DNA of 14,245 nucleotides from Alphaproteobacteria bacterium (GCA_006226225.1 SBHI01000021.1:1-14245), one strand, 5' to 3'. Positions 1 to 7,567 are shown, counted from the stretch's first letter. Program-made: numbers and translations. The notes: generated from the letters alone by a model not told the origin.

Positions 1-272
1 CCGCTGGTCTGCAGTTTTTTATCATCCAGCTCGGCTGATTTGCCAAGCCCTGCGACCACAACATGTTTCGCATCTTCATTGGCGGGGCCGGCAATACTGA
101 TATTCTGCCCTGCATTACCTTTAAAGCCTGTGGCTTTGACCGCGCGGGTCAAAGCGCCGCCTGTTTTGCTGTCCAGCGTCACAGCCGCGTTACGCAGCTT
201 GGCGGAGGATAGTGAGGTGACGACAACGGCGTCGCGTTTATCTGACTTGGTGGATGAAAAAATGACTTTCAT
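1..272 (-). CDS. pepA: Leucyl aminopeptidase (M17), N-terminal part, cut by window edge
   Basis: The gene runs off the left edge, so only the first 90 codons are visible. Translation from the ATG at 272 begins MKVIFSSTKSDKRDAVVV and continues with FKGNAGQNISI and VVVAGLGKSAELDD. This is the typical N-terminal domain of M17 leucyl aminopeptidases (PepA), with its conserved FKG-AGQ and GLGK segments. The metal-binding catalytic domain lies outside the window. Family members are cytoplasmic hexameric metallopeptidases that remove N-terminal residues from peptides, and some also act as DNA-binding regulators. A GGGGAG ribosome binding site lies about 10 bases upstream of the ATG, which supports this start. 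The gene follows the desaturase on the same strand after a 111-base gap that contains its own candidate promoter, so it is probably transcribed independently. Confidence 0.85.
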   Translation of the reverse strand, partial: MKVIFSSTKSDKRDAVVVTSLSSAKLRNAAVTLDSKTGGALTRAVKATGFKGNAGQNISIAGPANEDAKHVVVAGLGKSAELDDKKLQTS

Positions 273-308
273 GCGGACGGCTCTCCCCGAAATGTTTAAT
301 ACGGATTT

Positions 309-363
309 CGATTACAAATAATCGACCATATCATTCAGTAGCAAAACCGTAATTATATGTCAA
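309..363 (-). promoter_or_regulatory. Candidate pepA promoter and small dyad
   Basis: Reading the minus strand, a perfect TTGACA (358-363) is followed after 17 bases by TACTGA (335-340), a weak -10. A perfect TATAAT (353-358) also lies here but has no good -35. Just downstream of the expected start point is an inverted repeat, CGATTA (309-314) and TAATCG (319-324) with a 4-base spacer, which could be an operator or a 5'-leader hairpin. The AT-rich gap between desaturase and pepA holds no gene. Confidence 0.4.
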
Positions 364-383
364 TAAATTATTATTATGCACAT

Positions 384-1397
384 TTATTTTAAAGCAGAGA
401 AGCCGACCATCTTTTGGTTCTCTTCGTCCCACAGCGCCATCATCAAACATTTGGGAATATCCTTGAAGGTGCGTTTCGGCACGGTTTGCAGCACCGGCAC
501 CGTTTCCAGACATTCGCGTAAACGGTAAAACGGAATGCGGGAATTCAGGTGATGGATATGGTGGATATTGATATTGCAGATCAGCCAGCTTGGAAAACGG
601 CCGAATTCAAAATAGGCGCTACCCTTCCATCCGGCATTGAAATAGCTCCAGTCCTTATGCTCACGCCAATACATGTCTTCATACTGGTGCTGGATGTAGA
701 AAATCAGCACACCGAGAGAACTGGCAATCCAGCTGACCGGAAAACCGACAAACAGCAGTGCCTTCCAGCCGAGGAAGTAAACAATCGCCGTAATCACCGC
801 CGCAACGCCCAGATTGCTGAGCATGATATTCTTCCAGCTTTTCCACGAATGGAACGGATTATCCAGCGGCAGGCGGTGCTTCACGAAGAACAGCGCAATC
901 GGCGCAATCGTCAGCAGGAAAAAAGGGTTGCGGTACAAGCGGTACCATAGGCGCGGCCAGAACGGCAGCGCTTTGTATTCGGCAATCGTCAGCGTATCGA
1001 CATCACCGATGCCGCGCCGCTCAAGATTACCGGAAAAAGCGTGATGCACATTATGATTCTTGCGCCAGTAAAAATAAGGCGACAATGTGAAAACGCCCAG
1101 AATACAGCCCAGAATGTCATTGGCTTTGGTCGAGGTAAAAAACGCCCCATGCCCGCAATCATGCTGAAGGGTAAAAATCCGCACCATCAGAACGCCCGCA
1201 GGGAACCAGCCCAGCACCGTCAACCAGTACTGCCCTTCCAGCCCGATCACCATCATGGTAAAGAGTGCGGCAAAAGCCGTGATTGTGAATAAAAGCTCCA
1301 ACACGGCTCTTTTATTATTGGCAACACAAAATTTATTGAGCTCAGCCATAATGGCTTTTTCATCAACCGTGTTTTGAATCGTATCCTTTGGGGCCAT
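384..1397 (-). CDS. Membrane fatty acid desaturase (acyl-lipid, DesA/FADS family)
   Basis: A 337-residue integral membrane di-iron desaturase. All three histidine boxes are present: HDCGH at residues 79-83, HNVHH at 115-119 and HHIHH at 279-283. They fit the fatty acid desaturase superfamily pattern H-x3-4-H, H-x2-3-HH, H-x2-HH. Hydrophobic stretches at about 35-75, 95-110 and 155-235 would form the membrane hairpins that hold the iron site on the cytoplasmic face. The IQHQYED segment before the third box also occurs in the delta-12/omega-3-like bacterial branch. The likely reaction is O2-dependent introduction of a double bond into membrane acyl chains; regioselectivity cannot be read from sequence. 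The ATG at 1397 has an AGGATA ribosome binding site. The gene is divergent from the acyl-CoA dehydrogenase, which suggests linked lipid metabolism. Confidence 0.9.
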   Translation of the reverse strand: MAPKDTIQNTVDEKAIMAELNKFCVANNKRAVLELLFTITAFAALFTMMVIGLEGQYWLTVLGWFPAGVLMVRIFTLQHDCGHGAFFTSTKANDILGCILGVFTLSPYFYWRKNHNVHHAFSGNLERRGIGDVDTLTIAEYKALPFWPRLWYRLYRNPFFLLTIAPIALFFVKHRLPLDNPFHSWKSWKNIMLSNLGVAAVITAIVYFLGWKALLFVGFPVSWIASSLGVLIFYIQHQYEDMYWREHKDWSYFNAGWKGSAYFEFGRFPSWLICNINIHHIHHLNSRIPFYRLRECLETVPVLQTVPKRTFKDIPKCLMMALWDEENQKMVGFSALK

Positions 1398-1448
1398 TAT
1401 CCTGCACTTTTTGTTGTTTTCTACTGTTCTGACGCTATCTGCCCGAAC

Positions 1449-1477
1449 ACTCTACCCTGCAAAATCCGGCAGGACAA
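1449..1477 (-). promoter_or_regulatory. Candidate desaturase promoter
   Basis: On the minus strand TTGTCC (1472-1477) is separated by 17 bases from TAGAGT (1449-1454), each matching four of six consensus positions. The start point would leave a leader of about 45 bases before the ATG at 1397. A short CCTGC/GCAGG dyad lies in the spacer. The rest of the 170-base divergent gap shows no convincing promoter for the plus-strand gene. Confidence 0.35.
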
Positions 1478-1567
1478 GCAAATGTGGCAAAGCGGCGGGA
1501 TAAAATCTTGCCCGACGCATTCGCTTATGATAAGTTCATATCTCAATTAACCTACAGGAATAGACAG

Positions 1568-3481
1568 ATGTCCGACACGACGAAACTCCCGAAAGAGGAA
1601 AAGGCGCCGCTTGCCGTGCGTCTCCGCGCCGTTCTAGACGGTGATTACAGCCAGTCACGCGATGAAGCCCGCAAATTTATTTCCCGCTCGTCCATGGCGC
1701 CGGTCTCGCCGGAAACGCCGAAAGAGGAGCACCGCGAGCAAACGCTGAGTTGGATCAAAGACATGATCGCCGAAGGCTATACCAAACTGCCCTATGAAAC
1801 AAAATACGGCGGCGGCGGCGACCGCGAGAAATATATGAATATCGTCGAGGTGATCGCGCATCAGGATATGAGCCTTGCCGTTAAGCAAGGTGTACAATTC
1901 GGCCTGTTCGGTATGAGTGTCGAAACACTGGGCACCGACAAACACCATGCGGAATATATCCCCGATATTATGACGGGTGATCTGCTGGGCGGTTTCGCCA
2001 TGACGGAAGTCGGCGGCGGATCCGATGTGCAAGGCATCACGACCACAGCCGTCTATGACCACGACACCCGCAGCTTTACCATCAACACCCCCGACGATGA
2101 CGCCCGCAAGGCCTATATCGGCAATGCCGCCCTGCACGGGGAAATGATGGTGGTTTTCGCACAGCTGAAAATGGACAAAGACAGTGATGAAACCATGGGC
2201 GTTCACGCCTTTATGGTGCCGATCCGCGATAAAAATGGCGATACCAAACCCGGTGTCACGATTGAAGACTGCGGTCACAAAGTCGGATTGAACGGCATTG
2301 ATAACGGCTATCTCGGCTTTAACGACGTCAAGGTTCCTTATGACAGTATGCTGGATCGTTTTGCACAGATTGACGAAGACGGCAAATACCAAAGCCCCAT
2401 TGCGAAAAAATCAAAACGCTTTTTCAAAATGATCGGCACGCTGGTGACGGGACGGATTTTTGTTTCCATGATCTCGCTGAGCGGTACGAAAAACGCACTC
2501 ACCTCCGCCATCAACTATGCCGAGGATCGTAAAGTCTTCGGTGAGACGCTGATGGACAAACAAGCCACGCAAATGCGCATCCTGCCGCATCTGGCCGATG
2601 CCTATGCCATGCATTTCATGACCCGCCATATGATGGAAGAATATCAGAACGGCAATGAATATCTGGAAACAATGGCTGCCGCGATTAAAGCCAAATCATC
2701 CGATGCCGCGATCAAAGTGGTGGATGAGGCACGCCTGCTGGGCGGTGCTGCGGGCTATATGTCCGATGAACGCTTTGGCGCATTGCGCAATGACATGGAT
2801 GTGTTCCGTACCTTTGAAGGTGACAACACGGTTCTGCGTCTTTTGGTTGCCCGCAACCAGCTAACGCGCTTCTCGAAAAAGTTTAACAATCTCTCCGGCA
2901 TTCAAAAGCTCGCCAAAGGCACGGCGCTGCAAATGAAGAGCCTGTTCACGAAATTCAATGCGGAAAGCGGCAAGACCGACCCGACGCATTTCGGCGATCC
3001 GAACTTCCAGAACAAGATTTTCGCCGCACGTGAACGCGCGATGATGTATGCTCTCAGCTCCAAGCTGATGAAAATCGCCAAGGCGGAAAATCCGGAAGTC
3101 GCGGCCAATAAATGCCAGACCGACATGCTGGAATATGCCGATGCCTATGCCGAGCGCCTAATGATGCAGAAATTCATCAAGGCCGTCGAGGCACAGAAAG
3201 ACCCCGAGATCAAAGAACTGCTGAAAGATGTCTGCGACCTTTACGCCGTGCATACGATGCGCAAAAACGGGTTGTGGTATGTTGAAAACGGCTTGATGAA
3301 GCCGCAGACAACCAAAGCCCTGCGCCGCGTCGAACGCTATCTGACGGAAAAAATCCGCCCGCATGCCAAAACCCTGACGGATGCCTTTGGCGTTCCGCCT
3401 TCGGTTCTGGGCTGCACGCTGGATACGACAGCAAAACCCGCACAGCCGAAAAAACAGGCCGGCGGCCCGCGCAACGGTTAA
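1568..3481 (+). CDS. Acyl-CoA dehydrogenase / acyl-CoA oxidase-like flavoprotein
   Basis: A 637-residue FAD enzyme that would desaturate acyl-CoA at alpha-beta, the first step of beta-oxidation. FAMTEVGGGSD at about residues 143-153 is the family's FAD/substrate signature (A-M-T-E-x-G-x-G-S-D). YAEDRKVFG is the conserved R-x-x-FG region. RTFEGDNTVLRLLVAR carries Glu417, which aligns by motif with the catalytic base. The EGDNTVL form and a C-terminal extension of about 220 residues after it resemble peroxisomal-type acyl-CoA oxidases more than the usual 380-residue bacterial dehydrogenases. Whether electrons go to ETF or directly to O2 cannot be decided here. I chose the ATG at 1568 because AGGAA lies 7 bases upstream. 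An in-frame GTG at 1484 would add 28 residues but has no good ribosome binding site. The enzyme is probably cytoplasmic. Confidence 0.85.
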   Translation: MSDTTKLPKEEKAPLAVRLRAVLDGDYSQSRDEARKFISRSSMAPVSPETPKEEHREQTLSWIKDMIAEGYTKLPYETKYGGGGDREKYMNIVEVIAHQDMSLAVKQGVQFGLFGMSVETLGTDKHHAEYIPDIMTGDLLGGFAMTEVGGGSDVQGITTTAVYDHDTRSFTINTPDDDARKAYIGNAALHGEMMVVFAQLKMDKDSDETMGVHAFMVPIRDKNGDTKPGVTIEDCGHKVGLNGIDNGYLGFNDVKVPYDSMLDRFAQIDEDGKYQSPIAKKSKRFFKMIGTLVTGRIFVSMISLSGTKNALTSAINYAEDRKVFGETLMDKQATQMRILPHLADAYAMHFMTRHMMEEYQNGNEYLETMAAAIKAKSSDAAIKVVDEARLLGGAAGYMSDERFGALRNDMDVFRTFEGDNTVLRLLVARNQLTRFSKKFNNLSGIQKLAKGTALQMKSLFTKFNAESGKTDPTHFGDPNFQNKIFAARERAMMYALSSKLMKIAKAENPEVAANKCQTDMLEYADAYAERLMMQKFIKAVEAQKDPEIKELLKDVCDLYAVHTMRKNGLWYVENGLMKPQTTKALRRVERYLTEKIRPHAKTLTDAFGVPPSVLGCTLDTTAKPAQPKKQAGGPRNG

Positions 3482-3504
3482 TCCGCAAAAGGACAGCTTC
3501 AAAC

Positions 3505-3533
3505 TTGTCTGACAGCATGGAAATGCCTAGACT
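3505..3533 (+). promoter_or_regulatory. Promoter of the PD40 beta-propeller gene
   Basis: TTGTCT (3505-3510), a 17-base spacer and TAGACT (3528-3533) form a plausible sigma70 promoter in the 97-base gap after the acyl-CoA enzyme. The start point would fall near 3540, leaving a leader of about 40 bases before the ATG at 3579. This suggests transcription separate from the upstream gene, although no intervening terminator is visible. Confidence 0.5.
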
Positions 3534-3578
3534 GCGATTCATGTGTCATCGCAGCCATCATGTTTGAAGGATTTTTCT

Positions 3579-4709
3579 ATGCGGCATCCTATGAAATATA
3601 CAGCAGTCCTGTTCGCCCTCCTGCTCTGCGCCTTTCCCGCAGCATGCAAGGCACAGCCGCCCGCCGTCTCACAGCAAACCGTCAGCAATATCAAAAACAA
3701 GGCGGAACAGTCGCAACAGCGCCTGAAACACCATCTGGCGCAAGGCCATGATGTCAGCGAAATCATTGCCATGATGCAGCAGGTAAAAAAACTGGGCGAT
3801 GCGGGCCGTCTGGCGGAAGCCGAAGCCCTGTTGGATCAGGTTCATGCCGCTTTCGATGCGCTGGATAACACGCCTGAAACCATTCCTGAAAGCACGCTCT
3901 TCACCCAGCCCGTTGAAATTGTTATTGAAGGCTATGACGGCGATGCCATGGAACCCTTCATCAGCCGCGACGGCCAATATCTGTTTTTCAATTCCATGCA
4001 TGACGATCATGAAAAAGACATGTATTACGCCACGCGCGTAGGCGAGAACCGCTTCCGCTTCCGGCGCGCCTTCACGGAAATTAACACCAAAGAGGTCGAC
4101 GGCGTTCCCGCAATGGACGAAAACAATAACTTCTATTTTATCTCCACCGCGCATTACTCCCTGTTCAACAAGGTCTCGGCTTATCAGGCACGTTTCCGCG
4201 ACGGAAGAGTTGAAGATGTCCGCCCCTTGAAATCCCTCTCCCTTCGCAAAGCCGGATGGCTGAATATGGATGTGGAAATCAGCGCCGACGGCAACACACT
4301 CTATTACTCCAATGCCTATTTCGGAGATGGCGCACCGCCGACAAAATCCTTCCTGTCCTATGCTGTGCGTGACGGCGATGGTTTCAAACCCGCCGCGAAT
4401 GCCGCCGAAATTTTCAAAAACCTCAACCGTGATGAAATTATCTATGCACCGGCGATTTCTCCTGATGAATTAACGATTTCCTACACCCGCCTCAGCAACA
4501 GGCATAAGCTGGAGCAGGCCGTATTCCACACATTGATGGCAACGCGTACTAGCAAAACTGCGCCTTTCGGCGTGCCGCAAATCATCCCTGTCATTACCGG
4601 CTTTGCCGAGGCGCCGACAATCTCAGGCGACGGCAAAATAATCTATTTCCACAAAAAGCCGCCGGGTGCTGCCCGTTTCAAAATTTATATGATCCAAAGA
4701 AAAGACTAA
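3579..4709 (+). CDS. Exported PD40/TolB-like beta-propeller protein, possible lipoprotein
   Basis: A 376-residue exported protein. Residues 1-25 form a signal peptide: a charged MRHPMKY start, a hydrophobic core, then FPAAC, with Cys23 as a possible lipidation site. Pro at -3 is atypical for a lipobox, so ordinary cleavage after CKA is also possible. Residues about 33-95 are helical and Gln/Lys/Glu rich, possibly a coiled coil. The rest holds at least four PD40 (WD40-like) blades, seen as FISRDGQYLFFNS, EISADGNTLYYSN, AISPDELTISYTR and TISGDGKIIYFHK. TolB and similar periplasmic scaffolds use this repeat. No catalytic residues are evident; a binding or scaffold role is inferred, with no known ligand. 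The ATG at 3579 has GAAGGA 7 bases upstream; an earlier in-frame GTG at 3543 is unlikely. It has its own promoter and ends 24 bases before the arsR-type promoter. Confidence 0.75.
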   Translation: MRHPMKYTAVLFALLLCAFPAACKAQPPAVSQQTVSNIKNKAEQSQQRLKHHLAQGHDVSEIIAMMQQVKKLGDAGRLAEAEALLDQVHAAFDALDNTPETIPESTLFTQPVEIVIEGYDGDAMEPFISRDGQYLFFNSMHDDHEKDMYYATRVGENRFRFRRAFTEINTKEVDGVPAMDENNNFYFISTAHYSLFNKVSAYQARFRDGRVEDVRPLKSLSLRKAGWLNMDVEISADGNTLYYSNAYFGDGAPPTKSFLSYAVRDGDGFKPAANAAEIFKNLNRDEIIYAPAISPDELTISYTRLSNRHKLEQAVFHTLMATRTSKTAPFGVPQIIPVITGFAEAPTISGDGKIIYFHKKPPGAARFKIYMIQRKD

Positions 4710-4733
4710 TGGATTTCCCGCATCCGAATAGTC

Positions 4734-4762
4734 TTGACAAAAGACGTATATTTTAATATATT
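4734..4762 (+). promoter_or_regulatory. Near-consensus sigma70 promoter of the arsR-carbonic anhydrase-sulP operon
   Basis: TTGACA (4734-4739) is a perfect -35. It is followed by exactly 17 bases and then TATATT (4757-4762), five of six matches to the -10 consensus. The start point should lie near 4769, giving a leader of about 46 bases before the ATG at 4815. A promoter this strong next to a repressor gene is normally held down by an operator, and one is visible overlapping it. Confidence 0.75.
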
Positions 4763-4795
4763 AGAAATGTTGAATATATTAATATATGAATATAT
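4754..4795. promoter_or_regulatory. AT-rich palindromic operator, probably for the adjacent ArsR-type repressor
   Basis: Two palindromes flank the transcription start. TAATATATTA (4754-4763) is perfect and covers the -10 box. ATATATTAATATAT (4774-4787) is a perfect 14-base palindrome just downstream of the start. TGAATATAT also occurs twice as a direct repeat (4771-4779 and 4787-4795). ArsR/SmtB dimers bind AT-rich inverted repeats, and BigR-type members use such elements over their own promoters. Binding by this protein is inferred from position. Confidence 0.6.
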
Positions 4796-4814
4796 CGAAT
4801 CAGGGGATTCACAC

Positions 4815-5177
4815 ATGCCTAACCGCGCCCTTGCCGCAAAAGAGCTGGCAAACATTTTCAAGATCCTGTCCCATCAGGATCGTATCCGTATTGTGGAGGA
4901 GCTGCGTGACGGCGAAAAAGACGTTAATACCCTGTGTCAGCTTTTTGACCTATCCCCCTCAAGAGTCTCGCAACATTTAAGTCTTATGCGTGCGCACCGC
5001 ATGATTGAAGAGCGCCGCGAAGGCCGCCATGTATTTTACCATCTGGTGCAGCCTGATATTGCGAAATGGATCGTGGACGGGCTCGTCTTTCTGGAAGAAC
5101 GGCTTAAAACCGAAGGGATCAGCCAATCCGCAATTGAGCAAGCGCGTGAATTGTGGACAGCCGATCAAAAGAAATAA
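4815..5177 (+). CDS. ArsR/SmtB-family winged-helix repressor without the usual metal motif
   Basis: A 120-residue winged-helix DNA-binding protein. ELANIFKILSHQDRIRIVEEL at the start is the typical ArsR N-terminus. LSPSRVSQHLSLMRAHRMI (about residues 48-66) is the recognition helix region, and REGRHVFYHL is the beta-wing. ArsR metal sensors usually carry an ELCVCDL-type cysteine pair. Here the segment reads NTLCQLFDLS, and Cys41 is the only cysteine in the protein, so neither classical metal binding nor a BigR-like intramolecular disulfide is expected. I chose the ATG at 4815, which has AGGGGA 7 bases upstream; earlier in-frame starts lie within the promoter and operator. It is the first gene of the operon, 36 bases before the carbonic anhydrase. 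It probably represses its own operon; the inducer is unknown. Confidence 0.88.
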   Translation: MPNRALAAKELANIFKILSHQDRIRIVEELRDGEKDVNTLCQLFDLSPSRVSQHLSLMRAHRMIEERREGRHVFYHLVQPDIAKWIVDGLVFLEERLKTEGISQSAIEQARELWTADQKK

Positions 5178-5213
5178 CCACCCCTTAGACAAAAAAAGAA
5201 AAGGAATAAGAAC

Positions 5214-5885
5214 ATGCCGAATATCGTAAACGGTGTCGTAAAATTCAAACAACAGGTTTATCCGGGAAAGCGCGAGCTGTATGAAAAACTGGCAACCGGT
5301 CAGTCGCCGGAGGCCCTTTTTATTACCTGTTCGGATTCCCGTATCTCCCCGAACCTTGTTACACAGACAGAACCGGGGGAACTGTTTATCTGCCGCAATG
5401 CCGGCAATATCGTTCCGCCGCATACCAAGGCCACAGGCGGCACCACCGCAACCATCGAATATGCCGTTGCCGTTCTGGAAGTGCCGCATATCGTTATTTG
5501 CGGTCACACCGAATGCGGCGCCATGAAGGGAGCGATGGATCCCCGCAGTCTGAAAGACCTGCCGCATGTCTCGAAATGGCTGTCTTTCAGCAGTGCCGCA
5601 GTCGAAATCGTCAAGGAAATCGGCAGCGAGTTTGATGAAGCGGCGCGTCTGCGCATGCTGATCGAACAGAATGTACTGCTGCAAATGGTGCATTTAAAGA
5701 CGCATCCTTATGTTGCCGCCCGCCATGCCGCAGGCAAACTGCAAATTCACGGCTGGGTCTATGATATCCGCTCAGGCGATGTCGTTGCCTATGATGATCA
5801 GCAGAATAAATTTCTGCCGGTCGAGGAACGCTATGCGCAGGAAATCGAAAAACTGACAAAAAACAACATTATCCAAACCTGTTAA
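5214..5885 (+). CDS. Beta-class carbonic anhydrase
   Basis: A 223-residue zinc enzyme that interconverts CO2 and bicarbonate in the cytoplasm. The zinc ligands and active-site pair of beta carbonic anhydrases are all visible: Cys39, Asp41 and Arg43 in CSDSR, then His98 and Cys101 in HTECGAM. GELFICRNAGNIVPP and GGTTATIEYAV are the other conserved core segments, and HGWVYDIRSGDV near residue 180 is the usual C-terminal strand region. The length is normal for bacterial CynT/Can-type enzymes. The ATG at 5214 has AAGGA 8 bases upstream. It sits between the ArsR-type regulator and a SulP transporter 25 bases downstream, so its likely role is to equilibrate bicarbonate brought in by the transporter. 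There is no signal peptide. Confidence 0.95.
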   Translation: MPNIVNGVVKFKQQVYPGKRELYEKLATGQSPEALFITCSDSRISPNLVTQTEPGELFICRNAGNIVPPHTKATGGTTATIEYAVAVLEVPHIVICGHTECGAMKGAMDPRSLKDLPHVSKWLSFSSAAVEIVKEIGSEFDEAARLRMLIEQNVLLQMVHLKTHPYVAARHAAGKLQIHGWVYDIRSGDVVAYDDQQNKFLPVEERYAQEIEKLTKNNIIQTC

Positions 5886-5910
5886 AACAATAAAAAAAGG
5901 GTGTAGAAAA

Positions 5911-7542
5911 ATGGGTATTTTTAACCGTGAAACCATGCGCGGCGATCTTTTCGGCGGCATCACGGCGGGGGTTGTTGCCCTGCCGCTGGCACTGGCTTTC
6001 GGAGAAGCCTCCGGCGCAGGGCCAATCGCAGGACTTTGGGGCGCCATCATTGTCGGTTTTTTCGCCGCGCTTTTCGGCGGCACAAAAACACAGGTTTCCG
6101 GCCCGACCGGGCCGATGGTCGTGGTTTTCGCGGGGCTCTTTGCCTCCCTGTCAGGTGATCCGCGTCTGGTCTTTACTGCGGTTATTCTGGCGGGACTGTT
6201 CCAGATCTTATTTGGCTTTTTAAAATTCGGCCAATATATCCGCCTTGTCCCCTATCCTGTTATTTCCGGTTTTATGAGTGGTATCGGCTGTATCATTATC
6301 GCCCTACAGGTTTCACGTTTGTTCGGTTACAAGCCGGAAGGCAAAAGCACGATATCCGCCTTAAAAGCCATCCCCGATGCTGTGATGCATATGAATTTCA
6401 CTGCGGCCGCTCTTGCAGCAGTCACATTGCTGATCGTCTTTTCATGGCCGAAAAAGTTTTCGAAATACGTTCCCTCTGCCTTGGCCGCGCTGGCTGTCGG
6501 CACAATCGGCAGCGCCTTTTTTCCGGGGGCGCCTGTACTGGGAGAAATTCCGACAGGATTGCCCGAACTCATCCTGCCCTCCTTCTCCAAGGAAACAAGT
6601 TTCATGGTCATCGAAGCCGCACTGATCCTCGCCGTGCTTGGCGCAATTGACAGCCTGCTGACCTCGCTGGTTGCCGATAACATGACACGCAGCCGCCATG
6701 ACTCCGACAAAGAGCTGATCGGCCAAGGTGTCGGCAATACCATTGCCGGATTTTTCGGCGGCATTCCCGGTGCAGGGGCAACGATGCGTACCGTCATCAA
6801 TATCCGCTCCGGCGGAACGGGAAAACTGTCGGGCATGACCCATTCCCTGCTGCTGCTTGCCGTCGTGCTGCTGCTTGCGCCGCTGGCGCAGCAGATTCCA
6901 CATGCCGTCTTGGCAGGTATTCTGGTCAAGGTCGGCTATGATATTGTCGATTGGCAGTATCTGCGTAATGCGCATCGCGGGCCGCGTTGGGATCTGGTTC
7001 TGACAATCCTCGTACTGGGGCTGACGGTCTTTGTCGATTTGATTACCGCCGTCATCGTCGGCGTGGTTCTGGCGGCTCTGGCCTTTGTTAAACAGCTGGC
7101 AGATGAACAGCTGGCGACGATCGGTCAGGAATCCGCACACTCCATCACCAAAGCCGAGGCCAAGCTGCTGAAATCCGTTGAAGGCAAGATCACGATTTTT
7201 GACTTTGACGGCCCGCTAAGCTTCGGCGCAGCCGCAGATGCCGGACACCATTTCCGCGAAAGAAATCAGGAACACACCGCCGCACTGATACTGGATTTCG
7301 GGCGCGTGCCCTTCATGGATGTTTCCGCGGCGCGCGCGGTAGAGACCATCACCTGCGATGCCAGAAAAAGCGGAAAAACCGTCTATATCTGCGGGATGAA
7401 ACCGAAAGTCGCAAAAGTGCTGAGCGGATTGGAAGCGGATTGCTGCATGCTGCCGAAATTCAAATTTGAAAAACGCATTGATGCCGTCCGCGCCGCCGTA
7501 AAGGAAGTCACCGCTGCCGTAAAAGAACAGCAGGCTGCCTAG
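5911..7542 (+). CDS. SulP-family anion transporter with STAS domain, likely bicarbonate (BicA-like)
   Basis: A 543-residue inner-membrane transporter. Residues 1 to about 405 are strongly hydrophobic with 10 or more membrane spans. They include ITAGVVALPLALAFGEASG and the QVSGPTGPM signature of SulP/SLC26 proteins. GNTIAGFFGGIPGAGATMRT, near residue 280, is the second conserved core. A cytoplasmic STAS domain follows from about residue 420 to 515, with DFGRVPFMDVSAARAVE, including the Asp-x-Ser that is phosphorylated in some relatives. SulP proteins move sulfate, bicarbonate, oxalate or other anions. Co-transcription with a carbonic anhydrase favours bicarbonate, as for cyanobacterial BicA, but this is inferred from context and sulfate is not excluded. 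Spacing of 25 bases from the carbonic anhydrase supports one operon. Confidence 0.88.
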   Translation: MGIFNRETMRGDLFGGITAGVVALPLALAFGEASGAGPIAGLWGAIIVGFFAALFGGTKTQVSGPTGPMVVVFAGLFASLSGDPRLVFTAVILAGLFQILFGFLKFGQYIRLVPYPVISGFMSGIGCIIIALQVSRLFGYKPEGKSTISALKAIPDAVMHMNFTAAALAAVTLLIVFSWPKKFSKYVPSALAALAVGTIGSAFFPGAPVLGEIPTGLPELILPSFSKETSFMVIEAALILAVLGAIDSLLTSLVADNMTRSRHDSDKELIGQGVGNTIAGFFGGIPGAGATMRTVINIRSGGTGKLSGMTHSLLLLAVVLLLAPLAQQIPHAVLAGILVKVGYDIVDWQYLRNAHRGPRWDLVLTILVLGLTVFVDLITAVIVGVVLAALAFVKQLADEQLATIGQESAHSITKAEAKLLKSVEGKITIFDFDGPLSFGAAADAGHHFRERNQEHTAALILDFGRVPFMDVSAARAVETITCDARKSGKTVYICGMKPKVAKVLSGLEADCCMLPKFKFEKRIDAVRAAVKEVTAAVKEQQAA

Positions 7543-7567
7543 CGCGTTATTTCTGCCATGTTTTTCT

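Noticed and set aside
40..321. Open frame of 93 codons on the plus strand
   Set aside because: It lies opposite the pepA start, whose translation matches a known family and has a good ribosome binding site.
549..1292. Several plus-strand open frames across the desaturase
   Set aside because: They are antisense to a gene with all three histidine boxes and have no family features or start signals.
1484..1567. Earlier GTG start for the acyl-CoA enzyme
   Set aside because: It has no good ribosome binding site; the ATG at 1568 has AGGAA at ideal spacing.
1655..2392. 245-codon minus-strand frame inside the acyl-CoA enzyme
   Set aside because: Its composition (runs of His, Phe, Val) is typical of a shadow frame opposite a coding strand, and no motif is seen.
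3669..4154. 161-codon minus-strand frame opposite the PD40 gene
   Set aside because: It is antisense to a protein with a signal peptide and recognisable repeats, and shows no features of its own.
4741..4800. AT-rich tract as a possible replication origin or integration site
   Set aside because: The tract is short, has no repeated initiator boxes and no flanking att repeats, and is better explained as promoter plus operator.
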